Source: Zygnema cylindricum (lineage: Eukaryota; Streptophyta; Zygnematophyceae; Zygnematales; Zygnemataceae). From it: a DNA stretch of 33,673 nt. Of this stretch, positions 21,336 to 30,697 are shown piece after piece (position 1 is the stretch's first letter; each line of letters opens with the position of its first letter). Under the pieces are notes generated by a model that saw nothing but the letters and a program-made list of their open reading frames with translations, did no database searches and had not been told where the DNA came from. Location of the stretch: contig JBBHKE010003246.1 of NCBI GenBank assembly GCA_037447655.1, positions 1-33,673 of the forward strand, read 5' to 3'. The translations under genes were made by a program, and so were the position numbers.

Positions 21336-21608
21336 ATGCGACATGTGTACTTTATTTACGACATACATTTATTGAAAATGACGTGTACCTTAAATGCGAC
21401 AAGGCGCATTTATGACGAAGTACGTGATTTCGGTACGGACAGGATTTGGAACGTACGAATTGATTTCGGCAAGTTGGTCATGGTACACGTGGAGGGCGAA
21501 CGCCGTCTGCCGATATTTTTAAGGGACCACATTGTTTTTTATGACACATTATCTAGTGGACCGTACATATGCGATGTCGGTTCACTACGTGGATCTATCT
21601 ACAAGTGA
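21336..21608 (+). CDS. Unknown 90-codon ORF
   Basis: Open from an ATG at 21336; a second ATG at 21378 is possible. Residues 50-90 have a balanced composition, with KLVMVHVEGERRLPIFL and RDHIVFYDTLSSGPYICDVG, unlike the low-complexity frames nearby. It lies in the 2.2 kb between inverted elements A and C. I recognise no family and see no promoter or poly(A) site I would rely on. It could be a fragment of a decayed transposon protein or a short host gene. Confidence 0.3.
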   Translation: MRHVYFIYDIHLLKMTCTLNATRRIYDEVRDFGTDRIWNVRIDFGKLVMVHVEGERRLPIFLRDHIVFYDTLSSGPYICDVGSLRGSIYK

Positions 21609-22148
21609 CTAAGCGAGTTGTCGCTTATGACGCGTATTTTGCGGACGCGTCGGTGAAAATATTTGAAATAACATTGTTTTGTCGTATGTGTAATAATAAT
21701 TTAGTATTGATTATGACAGTTTTTATTTAGATGATCATTTAGGGTTTTGGCAGTTTAATTTGTGTGTTGTCGTACTTGCCGACAAGTGTACGCTTATGAT
21801 TGGTTGACTTTCAGGTGTACACTTACAGTTAGGATTATTTGTTGTAATAGGTTCTCATGATGTAATACTACTTAGTGGAAGGTACGTTGGCTATTTTGAC
21901 ATGTAGCAATTCATTGACAGCTCACAAGTGTATATATAGGAATGAGCTTTGTTAGGAATTAATCATCAATGCTTAGCATTAAAAGTAGGGACCGAAGATG
22001 TAGACTTTTAGGGTTGCCGATAAGGGCATGCATTTAAATGATACATTGATTATTTGATTATACATTTGTTTTATGTGTGATGCATTCATTTATTATAATT
22101 TATATGTGTTAATTTTATGTTTGTTTGATATGCATTATTTATGCATTT
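21609..22148. other. Gene-free stretch before the 47-bp repeats
   Basis: AT-rich, with several TTATGAT/GTACAC words and repeated TTATTTAT-type runs toward the end. Nothing assignable. Confidence 0.4.
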
Positions 22149-22290
22149 GTCCTATGGTTTGCTTATGTTGATTATTCCATCAAACCTTAGATGTTGTCCT
22201 AGGGTTTGCTTATGTTGATTATTCCATCAAACCTTAGATGTTGTCCTAAGGTTTGTTTATGTTGATTTTTCCATCAAACCTTAGTTGTTG
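22149..22290 (+). repeat. Three tandem copies of a 47-bp hairpin unit
   Basis: Units start at 22149, 22196 and 22243, each beginning GTCCTA. In the third unit CTAAGGTTTG and CAAACCTTAG are perfect 10-base inverted arms around a 20-base loop; the first two units have one or two arm mismatches. The copies differ at only a few positions, so the array is young or homogenised. Confidence 0.9.
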
Positions 22291-22479
22291 CATGTTAAAT
22301 GGAGGATGCGTTTCAAATGATTGTTCATTGGCCTAGCTTCGCTTAGCTTTTTGCATGATAGTTTGGGTGGCTTCTGCGGTCTATTTTAGACCAAAGAACA
22401 ACACAAACGTCTATGTGAACAAAGGCTATACCGGCTACACTATGGGAAAAATAAAAAATGTATTAAAATTAGAGTTAGG

Positions 22480-23228
22480 GTTAAGTTCCATTAAACGAAA
22501 AGTGTGGTTGTTTACAAAAATTTGGACCTCTGCGTACTACGCCGTACCTCTTATTTTGTTTTTCTCCGGAAAAGAACATTACATAGAATCTTGTCAATAT
22601 TTTCTAAGAGTATAGGAGTTAACAATGACCGTTAGATACTTTTTCACGAAGCATCCGCTTCGAAAGTTTATGTAATTGGTGATGAACCTCGCGAGGTACA
22701 TCACTAATTATATAAAAATTTGAGCCGCGACACGTTGGATAACGAGCATACGGGTCAATATGGCAACCAACGGAAATAAAAAAATTTCGCACACGATATA
22801 CGCATTCAAAAATCCAACAAAAAATGCTAACGAAATGTCGTAACGCACTTTCTTCACGCTGTTTGTGTTAGCACCCATTCGGCACACTATTTCTGGCAAC
22901 GCTTATTTGTCACGCGAAAAAACAAGAACCCAAAAAAATTGATGTGGTAATTGACAAGGCGAGGTGGTATCTGACAAGACGTCTACAAAGAGTACAGAAG
23001 TTGTGTTGAACGATGACTTGGTACGCATGTTCATGGTACGCAAATGAAGATTTTTGGTCGGTGTGAAAATCATTGACGATTTTTGGTATCCGATCTTAAC
23101 TCACGTGGTGCCAATAAATTATGAACACGTGGATTACAGACTCTGCGCAATGGAACTTCGTTGAAATTGTAGCATTCTGTAATGTTGGCCGTACGATTAC
23201 AAAATGTCCTAATGGAACTTCACCCTTA
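22480..23228 (-). mobile_element. TIR element C, inverted homologue of A
   Basis: Left end AGGGTTAAGTTCCATTAAACG, and right end inverted GGGTGAAGTTCCATTAGGAC plus GTAATCGTACGGCCAAC. Read on the minus strand it follows element A block by block. A minus-strand frame (22708-22899) within it encodes a hydrophobic 63-residue peptide, probably not real. A and C in opposite orientation 2.2 kb apart could fold back on each other. Confidence 0.75.
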
Positions 23229-23344
23229 TTCATAAATTATAATTGATTTTTTTTTAGCGAAAGGCCTTGAAGTCTTGAACCCAAATTATGATTAATAACA
23301 CTAATTGTTTTTGTACACTAATTATTTCTTAATAAGGCTAATGT

Positions 23345-24793
23345 TCAGTTCCATTAGGATATTCCGTAATTGTACCACCAATATTACAAGATGATTGTAC
23401 GGCCAACATTACAAGATGCTACACATTTTGAATGATATTATATGTCGTAAAGCCATGTAATCCATTTGTTCAAAACTGAGTGGTACCACGTAAGCTACGA
23501 TCGGAAATTGAAAATTGTCAAACATTTTTAAAACCAACCAACTTCAACTTGAAATCGTCATTAGTTCATTTGCATACCATGTGCGTGCGGACCAAGTCAT
23601 CGTACGACACACTTTTTGTACTCTTTGCAAACACCAACTCATTTTTTTAGGATTCTTGTTTTTTTCGCGTGACGAATGAGCTCTTCCACAAATAGTGTGA
23701 CAAATGGGCGCTAACAAAAAAAAGAGTGATGAAAGCTCGTCGGTTTTATTTTTTAATGTATATATCATGGGCAATTTTTTTGAATTATGTTGGTTGCCAT
23801 CCTGACACGTATGTTCATTATCCAGCGTGTGGCGGTTCAAATTTTTATGTAGCTGGTGGCGATGTACCTCTACATCGCTAGGTACAAAAACTTTTGAAGC
23901 GAATTGCTTCGCGAATGAATATCCTAATGGTTATCGTTACCTTCCATACCTTTGGATAGTGTTGGGTATCGAGGACCATTTGTCGATATTCCATATGTAT
24001 CGAATTTCAGGTACCCGATAATCGATATATCGCTTCGATATATCGAAAAGCTAAATATCACAATGTATCGCCAAGATACCAACGATATATCGTATCGCCA
24101 ATATATTGAGGCTTTTTAAAAAAAAAATTAGAACTATTCTTTCCAGAGCCGCTAGTACTATTGCTGTTTCCAGTACTAGTGCTACTGTTGTTCAGTGTCA
24201 TTATTCTCTTCACCCCCCATGCTGCCTCCCATTCACTCGGAATCTATGGCGAAAACCAAAAATGTAACCTTTATATAATACTAGTCGCTCGAAATTGATA
24301 AGCGATAATTGGTAGGTATTCTTGCCTAAAAGCTTGAAACGAACAGTCTACAATTTTTTTTTTCAGACCATACTTTGACTAAATTGGTGGGAACTTTTCG
24401 TATGTGAAGTTCTCTACGTACTAAATAAGTAATTATATGAATTACAAAATTAGTACTTTTTTGTCGGTTACATTTTGCGACGTCAACCTTTAAGTCATGG
24501 AACAAAAATCACGTCGTAAGTTGCGTATCAGAAAATTGTCTTTTTCGCTAAAATAACATGTTATATTAAATATTAAATTTTAAAAATACTATATATCGCG
24601 ATATGTATTGCGGTGATTTAGGTTAAGTCCGGTATAATATATCGAAGATTCTGCTCCATCGATATATCGAATATGTAAATTATCGCGATGTTAATTTACC
24701 GGATGCCCAACACTATGCTCTATGATGTTGTTCGCGAATAATAATAAAATAAAAAGTACAACGTAGTACGAAGAGATCCGAATTTCTGTAAAC
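23345..24793 (+). mobile_element. TIR element D, split by a MITE and cut by LTR 4
   Basis: Starts AGTTCCATTAGGATATTCCG, like A and C, and carries the same GTACCACGTAAGCTACGAT, CATCGTACGAC and GACACGTATGTTC-type blocks. At 23959 it is interrupted; its right part resumes at 24716 with CTATGATGTTGTTCGCG, matching A near 20190, and runs to TTTCTGTAAAC at 24793, where LTR 4 begins. Its right TIR is therefore not in the window. Confidence 0.7.
23959..24713. mobile_element. MITE with GTGTTGGG ends and TA duplication
   Basis: GTGTTGGGTATCG at the left and, inverted, GTGTTGGGCATCCG at the right, flanked by TA on both sides (23957-23958, 24714-24715). The interior has many ATCGATATATCG palindromes near both ends and no coding frame. 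Related to the CGATA-rich element at 9761. Comparison with A and C shows that it interrupts D. Confidence 0.75.
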
Positions 24794-25220
24794 TACAACT
24801 CTGAGACCTCCATGGGACCTCAAAGTAAGCAGCTCACACGAAGCCTCTAGGAAAACCCTGACCCCTTTGTCTTTCAGCACAAATAACCGCCACCCTGCCA
24901 AACAAAAACTCTGACCACCTTCACCTTTGTGAAGGCAAGACTCCCCTGAGTCGATAGCAAAAATAATCTCTGAATTTGCTCCCCTGAGCAGTAAGTTATG
25001 GAGGGTCAAAGTTGACCTTTTGTACAGAAGCTCTTTGGGAGAGAGGGTCCTATCTACCAATTTTTCTAAGTTTTATCTCTCTCTAAATTTCTATCTACTG
25101 GTGTACGTCACCAATCATATTACACTGCCTTGCACAAAAGTACACCTACCGGTGTACTTTATGTACGGATATTGTACGACATGGCCTAAATGTTGAAACA
25201 TGTCATATCCAGATTCGGTC
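24794..25220 (-). repeat. Copia LTR 4, left part
   Basis: TACAACTCTGAGACCTCCATG at its left edge is homologous to 7410 onward, with TG changed to TA. It continues in step with the element 2 LTR until the insertion of the gag-only element; its last five bases, CGGTC, are the target duplication. No primer-binding site lies to its left. The U5 ATG (24811-24813) is kept. It continues at 29704. Confidence 0.85.
25216..25220. other. Target site duplication, left copy (CGGTC)
   Basis: CGGTC stands directly before the LTR start at 25221 and directly after the LTR end at 29698 (29699-29703). In LTR 2 the same site reads GATTCGGTCC once, which confirms the duplication. Confidence 0.93.
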
Positions 25221-26031
25221 TGAAATTCTATGGGCTCCATTGCCCACAGAATTCGCAAATCCAAAAGAATCTAATCTAGATAGTGTCGACTCCAAGTTGA
25301 TATAAACCCAAATGAATGATCCCTTGACAATTAGAACCCCAATACACCTTCACCCCTGTGAAGAGAAGACCTTCTGTGTGCTCAGTTCCACCATAGAATG
25401 CAAAGCTTGAATATGTGTTTTGGACAATATTCCCCACTTTGACTTTCCCACTGAATAAGTGCCACCTTGGCACGCAAAGACTTTGACGGACTACACCCCT
25501 GTGTAGCTTAGACTCCCTTGAGTTTGCAGCAAAAAGAATCACGGAATTTGCTCACCTGAGCATTAAGTTATGGCTGGTCAAAGATGACCTTTATAGTTAC
25601 AAGCTCTCTTAGAGAGAGGTACCTAAATATTACTAAGTCTTGGTCTGCCTACTCACGACTACCTACTACTAAACCCTATTCCAATAGGAACACTGTATAG
25701 TACAAGAAGGTACAATGGGCGATGTACTTATTGTACGTCCATTGTACGACAAGGTCTACAAGGTGACACCTGTCAAATCGGAAGCCATGGTTCATCCTCC
25801 CATCTTCTCCGGTATTAAATAATGTGGCGCCACGTGGCACCGCGTGACGCTATCTCCGTATGCCGCCAAAAGTTCACTTCGCGTGGCGGCTATAATGCTG
25901 ACCGTCCGATCAAAACATATTTTACACGGTTCAGATTCGCGTACATGCATGAATTGCTCCTTTTGGTTAGTCTGCTGTTAATTAGCTGTTACATTAATAT
26001 TTATATATCTTTGAAACCCGTCACGTGTATC

Positions 26032-26107
26032 GTTTCAATAACGCCTTATTGGATAAGGCTTACCTGTACAAATATATCCACAGACCATGGTTCAAATCTG
26101 GTCTAGA
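26032..26107 (+). repeat. tRNA-like module, first of two in this LTR
   Basis: D-arm-like CTTA-TTGGA-TAAG (26044-26056) and a T-arm-like hairpin AGACCA...TGGTCT around GGTTCAAATC. Same strand and order as in the other LTRs. The identical copy is at about 29275-29350. Confidence 0.5.
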
Positions 26108-26189
26108 GCAGTTTTTGGTTATTTGTTAGTTTGTTTGAACTCTCTACTTCTACATTTATAAATACCTATTGTACCCTACATATGCCATC

Positions 26190-26271
26190 GTTGACTCTAA
26201 GCTATAGGCTAAAACTAATGGCTGGTATAGAATGGTAGGTACCAAGATCAAATCTTGATTCGACATATCCA
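26190..26271 (+). repeat. tRNA-like module, second of two in this LTR
   Basis: GGTACCAAGATCAAATCTTG, followed by ATTCGACA, is equivalent to the B-box half of the module in LTR 2 and LTR 4. The A-box half is weak here. Its copy in the other LTR is at about 29433-29514. Confidence 0.4.
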
Positions 26272-26455
26272 TTTTGGTACAAACTACGATAAGCCTATCC
26301 TCTTTAGACAGCCATGGCTCTAGCTCTCTCTCTAGTCTTTAGTGACTGCAACAAGCATGGGGACCGGAGAGATTTGAGCGAGAAGCAGGCTGCCTTTGTT
26401 GACTTACTCTATTTATTTTTCCAATACAGACCTAGAAAATACATAAATTTCAACA

Positions 26456-26470
26456 CTCCCCTTATTTTCT
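26456..26470 (-). other. Polypurine tract of the gag-only element
   Basis: On the minus strand AGAAAATAAGGGGAG directly before the 3' LTR start TGTTGAAAT. Same sequence as the tract of element 2, in support of shared replication machinery. Confidence 0.85.
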
Positions 26471-26485
26471 AGTCTACTTTCTTTT

Positions 26486-28483
26486 TCAACTCCCACTAAA
26501 AATATATATATAATTTTTTTTTTTCTTTTTCCTTCTTTTCTTTTTCTTCTTTCTTTTCTCCTCATAAAACTTTAAGTGAATACTCTCGTATTTTAAAAGG
26601 TCCATTAGATGAGCAGAAATAAACATTCCATCTTGCTGATCACATATTTTATTAAGCATACAATTTTCCATAAATCCAAGCAAAGATTTTATCCCACTCA
26701 TCTCTTTTCCATCCACACAGAATCCGATTTCCCTCTTGCAATTCAAAAAACTAGCCCCATCCCCAATCTGGGACACACACCCAGATGCTAACCCTTTTAC
26801 AGGCACACCACCATAAATGCCATCACTCCCATTAGTGATGTCAAAACCATTACCCCCTAAATTTATCGTTATATCAAGAGTCCCCACTAAGTTCCTCATA
26901 AAATCCACATCTTCCGAGCTCATATTTTTATCCATGATACTCACCCAATTTTCTGAAGTTTCCTCACTCTCTCCCATGGAATTCTTTTCGCTATCACTTT
27001 CTATAATGTTTCTCAAAGAGTATTTCTCCTCCCCTAAACTATTCATTAAATGTTTCTTTTCTCCCCTATCCTTTAAAACCCCCTCTAGTTTTACTTCTCC
27101 CCTTTTCTCCAAATCCGTTGAAGTCTCCCTTTCCAACCAGTTTTCTGTTTCCCAAATATTTATAGAATTATCCTCATTATTTTTATTTTTCCCTTTTTCA
27201 TTTATGTATCCTAGATTTGACTTTCTCATTTCTAAGTCATACTTTCTACACTCCTTGACATCCTCATCATTTCTAACTCCCTCAAGTACCTCCTTTCCCT
27301 TTACTTCCCTTATTCCCCTAAAAGCACATCGTTGCCTTCGTGTAATTTCTGTGTACTTCTCTCTCTTCTCCATTCTACCGATGTGAAGAAGCTCCAATAT
27401 TTCTTCATCCTCTTTCTCCTCTTCCCCTTCTTCCTCCTCTTTCACATTCCAACTTCTAAGTTCTTCCAAGCAAGGACACTCCTCTAAATAGTGACCCGGT
27501 TCTCTACAAAAGAAGCAAACACCCTTTTTCAAAGCTCCCCTTTCTTTTCCTCTCCCTCTCTTTCCACCAAAGTTCCGATAAGGTTTACCTTCGTCTTTCT
27601 TCCTCTCATCACGCTTCCGCTCGTCACCGCCGTTCCTCTCATCACGCTTCCAACAATCACCACCAGCTATAAATGCAGTTACCCTCTCACTTCCCCTACG
27701 AAGCTCTAAAGTGCTTTCCCTCACAAAAATTATCCCCATGGTAAAGCTCCAAGTCCATGAGGAGCCATCCATTGCCTGCATACGATAAATGATGTTTTCC
27801 TACTCATCTGGGAGTTTCTTGAGGAGTGTATTGATCTTTCTCTTCTCATATTCTACATACCCCGCACTAGCAAGCTCAACATATAACGCAGCAATATCAT
27901 TGCAAAACTCTATCATGTTACTGCCTTTATAAACATAGGCCTCTTTTTCCTGTTTTACTAACTGCTGCCTCTGAATAGTCTCACTCTTATAAATCTGCCT
28001 TAGTGTTTCCCATATTTCCGAAGACTTGGTAAGACTTAAAAGAGTGATAGCTATGGACTTAGACACATATCTAAGTATAAGATGTTTTGCTATAGTGTTT
28101 TTATACTCCCAAATTTCACTATCATTTTCTTCAGTTTTACTTATAACCCCTCTAAGTGAAGATGTGGCGGAGAGCATAGTTCCCCTCACCATAAGTGTCC
28201 ATTAATCCTTCTCCCCTATTTCCCCATCCATGGAAAGGTTTTTCCTTTCACCTTTTGATTCATCTGAACTCCGGTTGATATTGTGGGCAGCCTCAGATGA
28301 TTCTCCATAGTAACCTCCTCCAAAGCCAGGTGGCGGACATCTCACTTGTCCCAAAACAATTCCCTATAAGTGCTTCTCGAAAAACAATCCCTCAATAATA
28401 AACTCCTAATAAGTGAAGTTTGTTCCATCGAACATAGACACCCTAGATGGTGGGCCCATAACCTGAAATTCTATGGGCTCCAT
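26486..28483 (-). pseudogene. Gag of the non-autonomous copia element, one frame with four stops
   Basis: One uninterrupted reading register of 666 codons from an ATG in the LTR (28481-28483, MEPIEFQV) through the primer site (MGPPSRVSMFDGTNFTY) to 26486. Blocks: EENDSEIWEYKNTIAKHLIL and IWETLRQIYKSETIQRQQ, as in copia Gag; LLKKLPDE; a zinc knuckle C-FF-C-REPG-H-YLEE-C at about 27483-27524; a long charged Glu/Lys-rich region; and a poly-Lys tail. It has four in-frame stops: TAG after NFTY and after FFEKHL (both where element 2 has Trp), TAA after GEIGEKD, and TAG after KLPDE. There is no frameshift. Despite the stops the LTRs are nearly identical, so it may have moved using proteins supplied in trans, or by stop readthrough. 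Confidence 0.88.
28448..28463 (-). other. Primer-binding site of the gag-only element (half-tRNA type)
   Basis: The minus strand reads GGTTATGGGCCCACCA directly after the 5' LTR. From what I know of plant initiator tRNA-Met, this is complementary over about 16 nt to the anticodon stem and loop (UGGUGGGCCCAUAACC) and not to the CCA end. Drosophila copia and yeast Ty5 are known to prime from the cleaved half of this tRNA. The ATG at 28457-28459 inside the site pairs with the CAU anticodon. Confidence 0.8.
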
Positions 28484-29698
28484 TGCCCACAGAATTCGCT
28501 GATCCAAAAGAAGCTAATCTAGATAGTGTCGACTCCAAGTTGATATAAACCCAAATGAATGATCCCTTGACAATTAGAACCCCAATACACCTTCACCCCT
28601 GTGAAGAGAAGACCTTCTGTGTGCTCAGTTCCACCACAGAATGCAAAGCTTGAATATGTGTTTTGGACAATATTCCCCACTTTGACTTTCCCACTGAATA
28701 AGTGCCACCTTGGCACGCAAAGACTCTGACCGACTACACCTCTGTGTAGCTTAGACTCCCTTGAGTTTGCAGCAAAAAGAATCACGGAATTTGCTCACCT
28801 GAGCATTAAGTTATGGCTGGTCAAAGATGACCTTTATAGTTACAAGCTCTCTTAGAGAGAGGTACCTAAATATTACTAAGTCTTGGTCTGCCTACTCACG
28901 ACTACCTACTACTAAACCCTATTCCAATAGGAACACTGTATAGTACAAGAAGGTAGAATGGGCGATGTACTTATTGTACGTCCATTGTACGACAAGGTCT
29001 ACAAGGTGACACCTGTCAAATCGGAAGCCATGGTTCATCCTCCCATCTTCTCCGGTATCAAATAATGTGGCGCCACGTGGCACCGCGTGACGCTATCTCC
29101 GTATGCCGCCAAAAGTTCACTTCGCGTGGCGGCTATAATGCCGACCGTCCGATCAAAACATATTTTACACGGTTCAGATTCGCGTACATGCATGAATTGC
29201 TCCTTTTGGTTAGTCTGCTGTTAATTAGCTGTTACATTAATATTTATATATCTTTGAAACCCGTCACGTGTATCGTTTCAATAACGCCTTATTGGATAAG
29301 GCTTACCTGTACAAATATATCCACAGACCATGGTTCAAATCTGGTCTAGAGCAGTTTTTGGTTATTTGTTAGTTTGTTTGAACTCTCTACTTCTACATTT
29401 ATAAATACCTATTGTACCCTACATATGCCATCGTTGACTCTAAGCTATAGGCTAAAACTAATGGCTGGTATAGAATGGTAGGTACCAAGATCAAATCTTG
29501 ATTCGACATATCCATTTTGGTACAAACTACGATAAGCCTATCCTCTTTAGACAGCCATGGCTCTAGCTCTCTCTCTAGTCTTTAGTGACTGCAACAAGCA
29601 TGGGGACCGGAGAGATTTGAGCGAGAAGCAGGCTGCCTTTGTTGACTTACTCTATTTATTTTTCCAATACAGACCTAGAAAATACATAAGTTTCAACA
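28464..29698 (-). repeat. 5' LTR of the gag-only element
   Basis: 1235 bp, same ends and features as the 25221-26455 copy. The in-LTR ATG is 20 nt from its U5 end and in frame with gag. The leader frame 28519-28785 ends 36 nt before that ATG, in another frame. Confidence 0.95.
29275..29350 (+). repeat. tRNA-like module in the 5' LTR of the gag-only element
   Basis: Identical to the module at 26032-26107; a second weaker module follows at about 29433-29514. Confidence 0.5.
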
Positions 29699-29703
29699 CG
29701 GTC

Positions 29704-30201
29704 CTGTAATCCCCGGAGATGCCACGATGCAATGTAATAGTGCCACGTGTCATCCGATGTGGCGATGACCATAAACCGCCCAGAATTTCTTCCGCGATCT
29801 CGGCTTTCTTTTCGGCCGTCTAATTGAATGCTGATTTCAATCGTAGCCGTCATAAATGCTTGTGCGGTATCTGTTTCGTAAAAGAAACAAAATACGCGGT
29901 ACTTGTTTCTTATCCATACCGAAATCCGTACATTTACATAACTGGATCTATGTATCCGTAAACATCCGCCGTTAAATAAATTTTCCTATGTGGTAACATT
30001 TAAATAAATATCAAACCCAATAGTATGTATTGTAACGTCTAGACTTAACGGTTAAGGCTACCGGCTACTGGCGTTTTGACGAATGGCAGGTACCAGGATC
30101 AAATCTTGGTTTCGACATTCTCTTTTAAGTAAATAAACCTACCTATCGATAAATTCACTAATTTATTTCCCGTAAACCTCTGGATAGCCAAGGTAGCCAT
30201 G
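29704..30201 (-). repeat. Copia LTR 4, right part, cut by the gypsy LTR
   Basis: Continues LTR 4 after the nested element (first shared word CCCCGGAGATGCCACGATG, as at 2431 onward in LTR 2). It keeps the G-box block (29742-29763) and the tRNA-like module, and stops at GGTAGCCATG where the gypsy LTR starts at 30202. About 150 bp of its U3 end is missing and should lie beyond the gypsy insertion. Confidence 0.85.
30037..30117 (+). repeat. Best-preserved tRNA-like module (LTR 4)
   Basis: TAGACTTAACGG fits most of the A-box consensus TRGYNNARNNGG. CTTA-ACGGT-TAAG forms a D-arm. CCAGG-ATCAAAT-CTTGG forms a T-arm with a 7-base loop. GTCTAGA at the start can pair with TTTCGAC at the end in 6 of 7 positions. 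The T-loop starts with A, as in eukaryotic initiator tRNA, not T. The anticodon arm is poor and 81 nt is slightly long, so it is tRNA-like rather than a functional tRNA gene. Confidence 0.55.
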
Positions 30202-30697
30202 TGTAAAAGGGACAGTAGCGCACCACAGCACGCCACAATGCACAGCGGAAAACACCAACGATCTTCTCGTAGCAACAGTAGGAGTACACAACACTGACAA
30301 ACAAAGTTGCGCTTTATTACTTGGAAGAGAGTACAAGGTTGCGCTCGCTGCATAGGTCTACTCGAAGAGTGTCCTATCCACTAAGCCTACCTGACTATTT
30401 AAACTAGCTAGCTGCTAGTCAACCTAGTACTGTACAACTGTACATGTGGACCTTCACGGTCAACCGAGAGAAATCCCCAAACTATCTTCTAGAACAATAC
30501 CGTTCTATCTACATTCGGCGGCGTTGCTATACTGCTAAGCTCCGCTGCTCTACTGCGCTGTTATGCTGCTACGCCACTAAGTAGTTATGCGGCTAAGTTG
30601 TTATACTGCTATGTTGCGCTGGTCTGGAATAGCAGCTATCGCAACCATAACGCCTAGTTGCTAACTACTAAGTACCGAACTTTGTAACCCTGTTACA
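30202..30697 (-). repeat. Ty3/gypsy 3' LTR (496 bp)
   Basis: TGTAAAAGGG at the left and CCCTGTTACA at the right form imperfect inverted ends with TG...CA. It is followed on the right, read on the minus strand, by a purine-rich tract and ORFs in the same orientation, so it is the 3' LTR of a minus-strand element. The interior has TGCTATNCTGCTA-type words repeated at 30530-30630. CCATG (30197-30201) would be the left target duplication; the partner is outside the window. Confidence 0.8.

Larger units (their letters stand above)
25221..26455 (-). repeat. 3' LTR of the gag-only element
   Basis: TGAAATTCTATGGGC to ATTTCAACA, 1235 bp. The polypurine tract follows at 26456. It contains two tRNA-like modules (26032-26107 and 26190-26271), a G-box block at about 25824-25848, a TCTCTTAGAGAGA hairpin and the leader open frame at 25276-25542. 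Confidence 0.95.
25221..29698 (-). mobile_element. Complete gag-only copia retrotransposon (element 3, 4478 bp)
   Basis: Two LTRs of exactly 1235 bp, a half-tRNA type primer-binding site next to the right (5') LTR, a polypurine tract next to the left (3') LTR, and a CGGTC duplication. The internal region of 2008 bp codes only for Gag; there is no space or sequence for protease, integrase or RT. It therefore depended on proteins from another element, plausibly a relative of element 2, with which it shares the primer site, polypurine tract and gag leader. By eye the LTRs differ at about 11 positions, under 1%, so insertion was recent relative to the decay of element 2. Confidence 0.95.

Noticed and set aside
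23957-24715. hAT element based on TAGTG ends
   Set aside because: No 8-bp duplication is visible; TA on both sides with GTGTTGGG ends fits better.
25822-26106. Identical 94-codon plus-strand frames here and at 29065-29349
   Set aside because: They are duplicated only because both lie in the LTRs of one young element; composition is not protein-like and the frame is antisense to the element.
26817-27386. Plus-strand frame of 189 codons
   Set aside because: It is the shadow of the gag gene on the other strand; its Ser/Phe/Leu-rich text mirrors Glu/Lys-rich codons.
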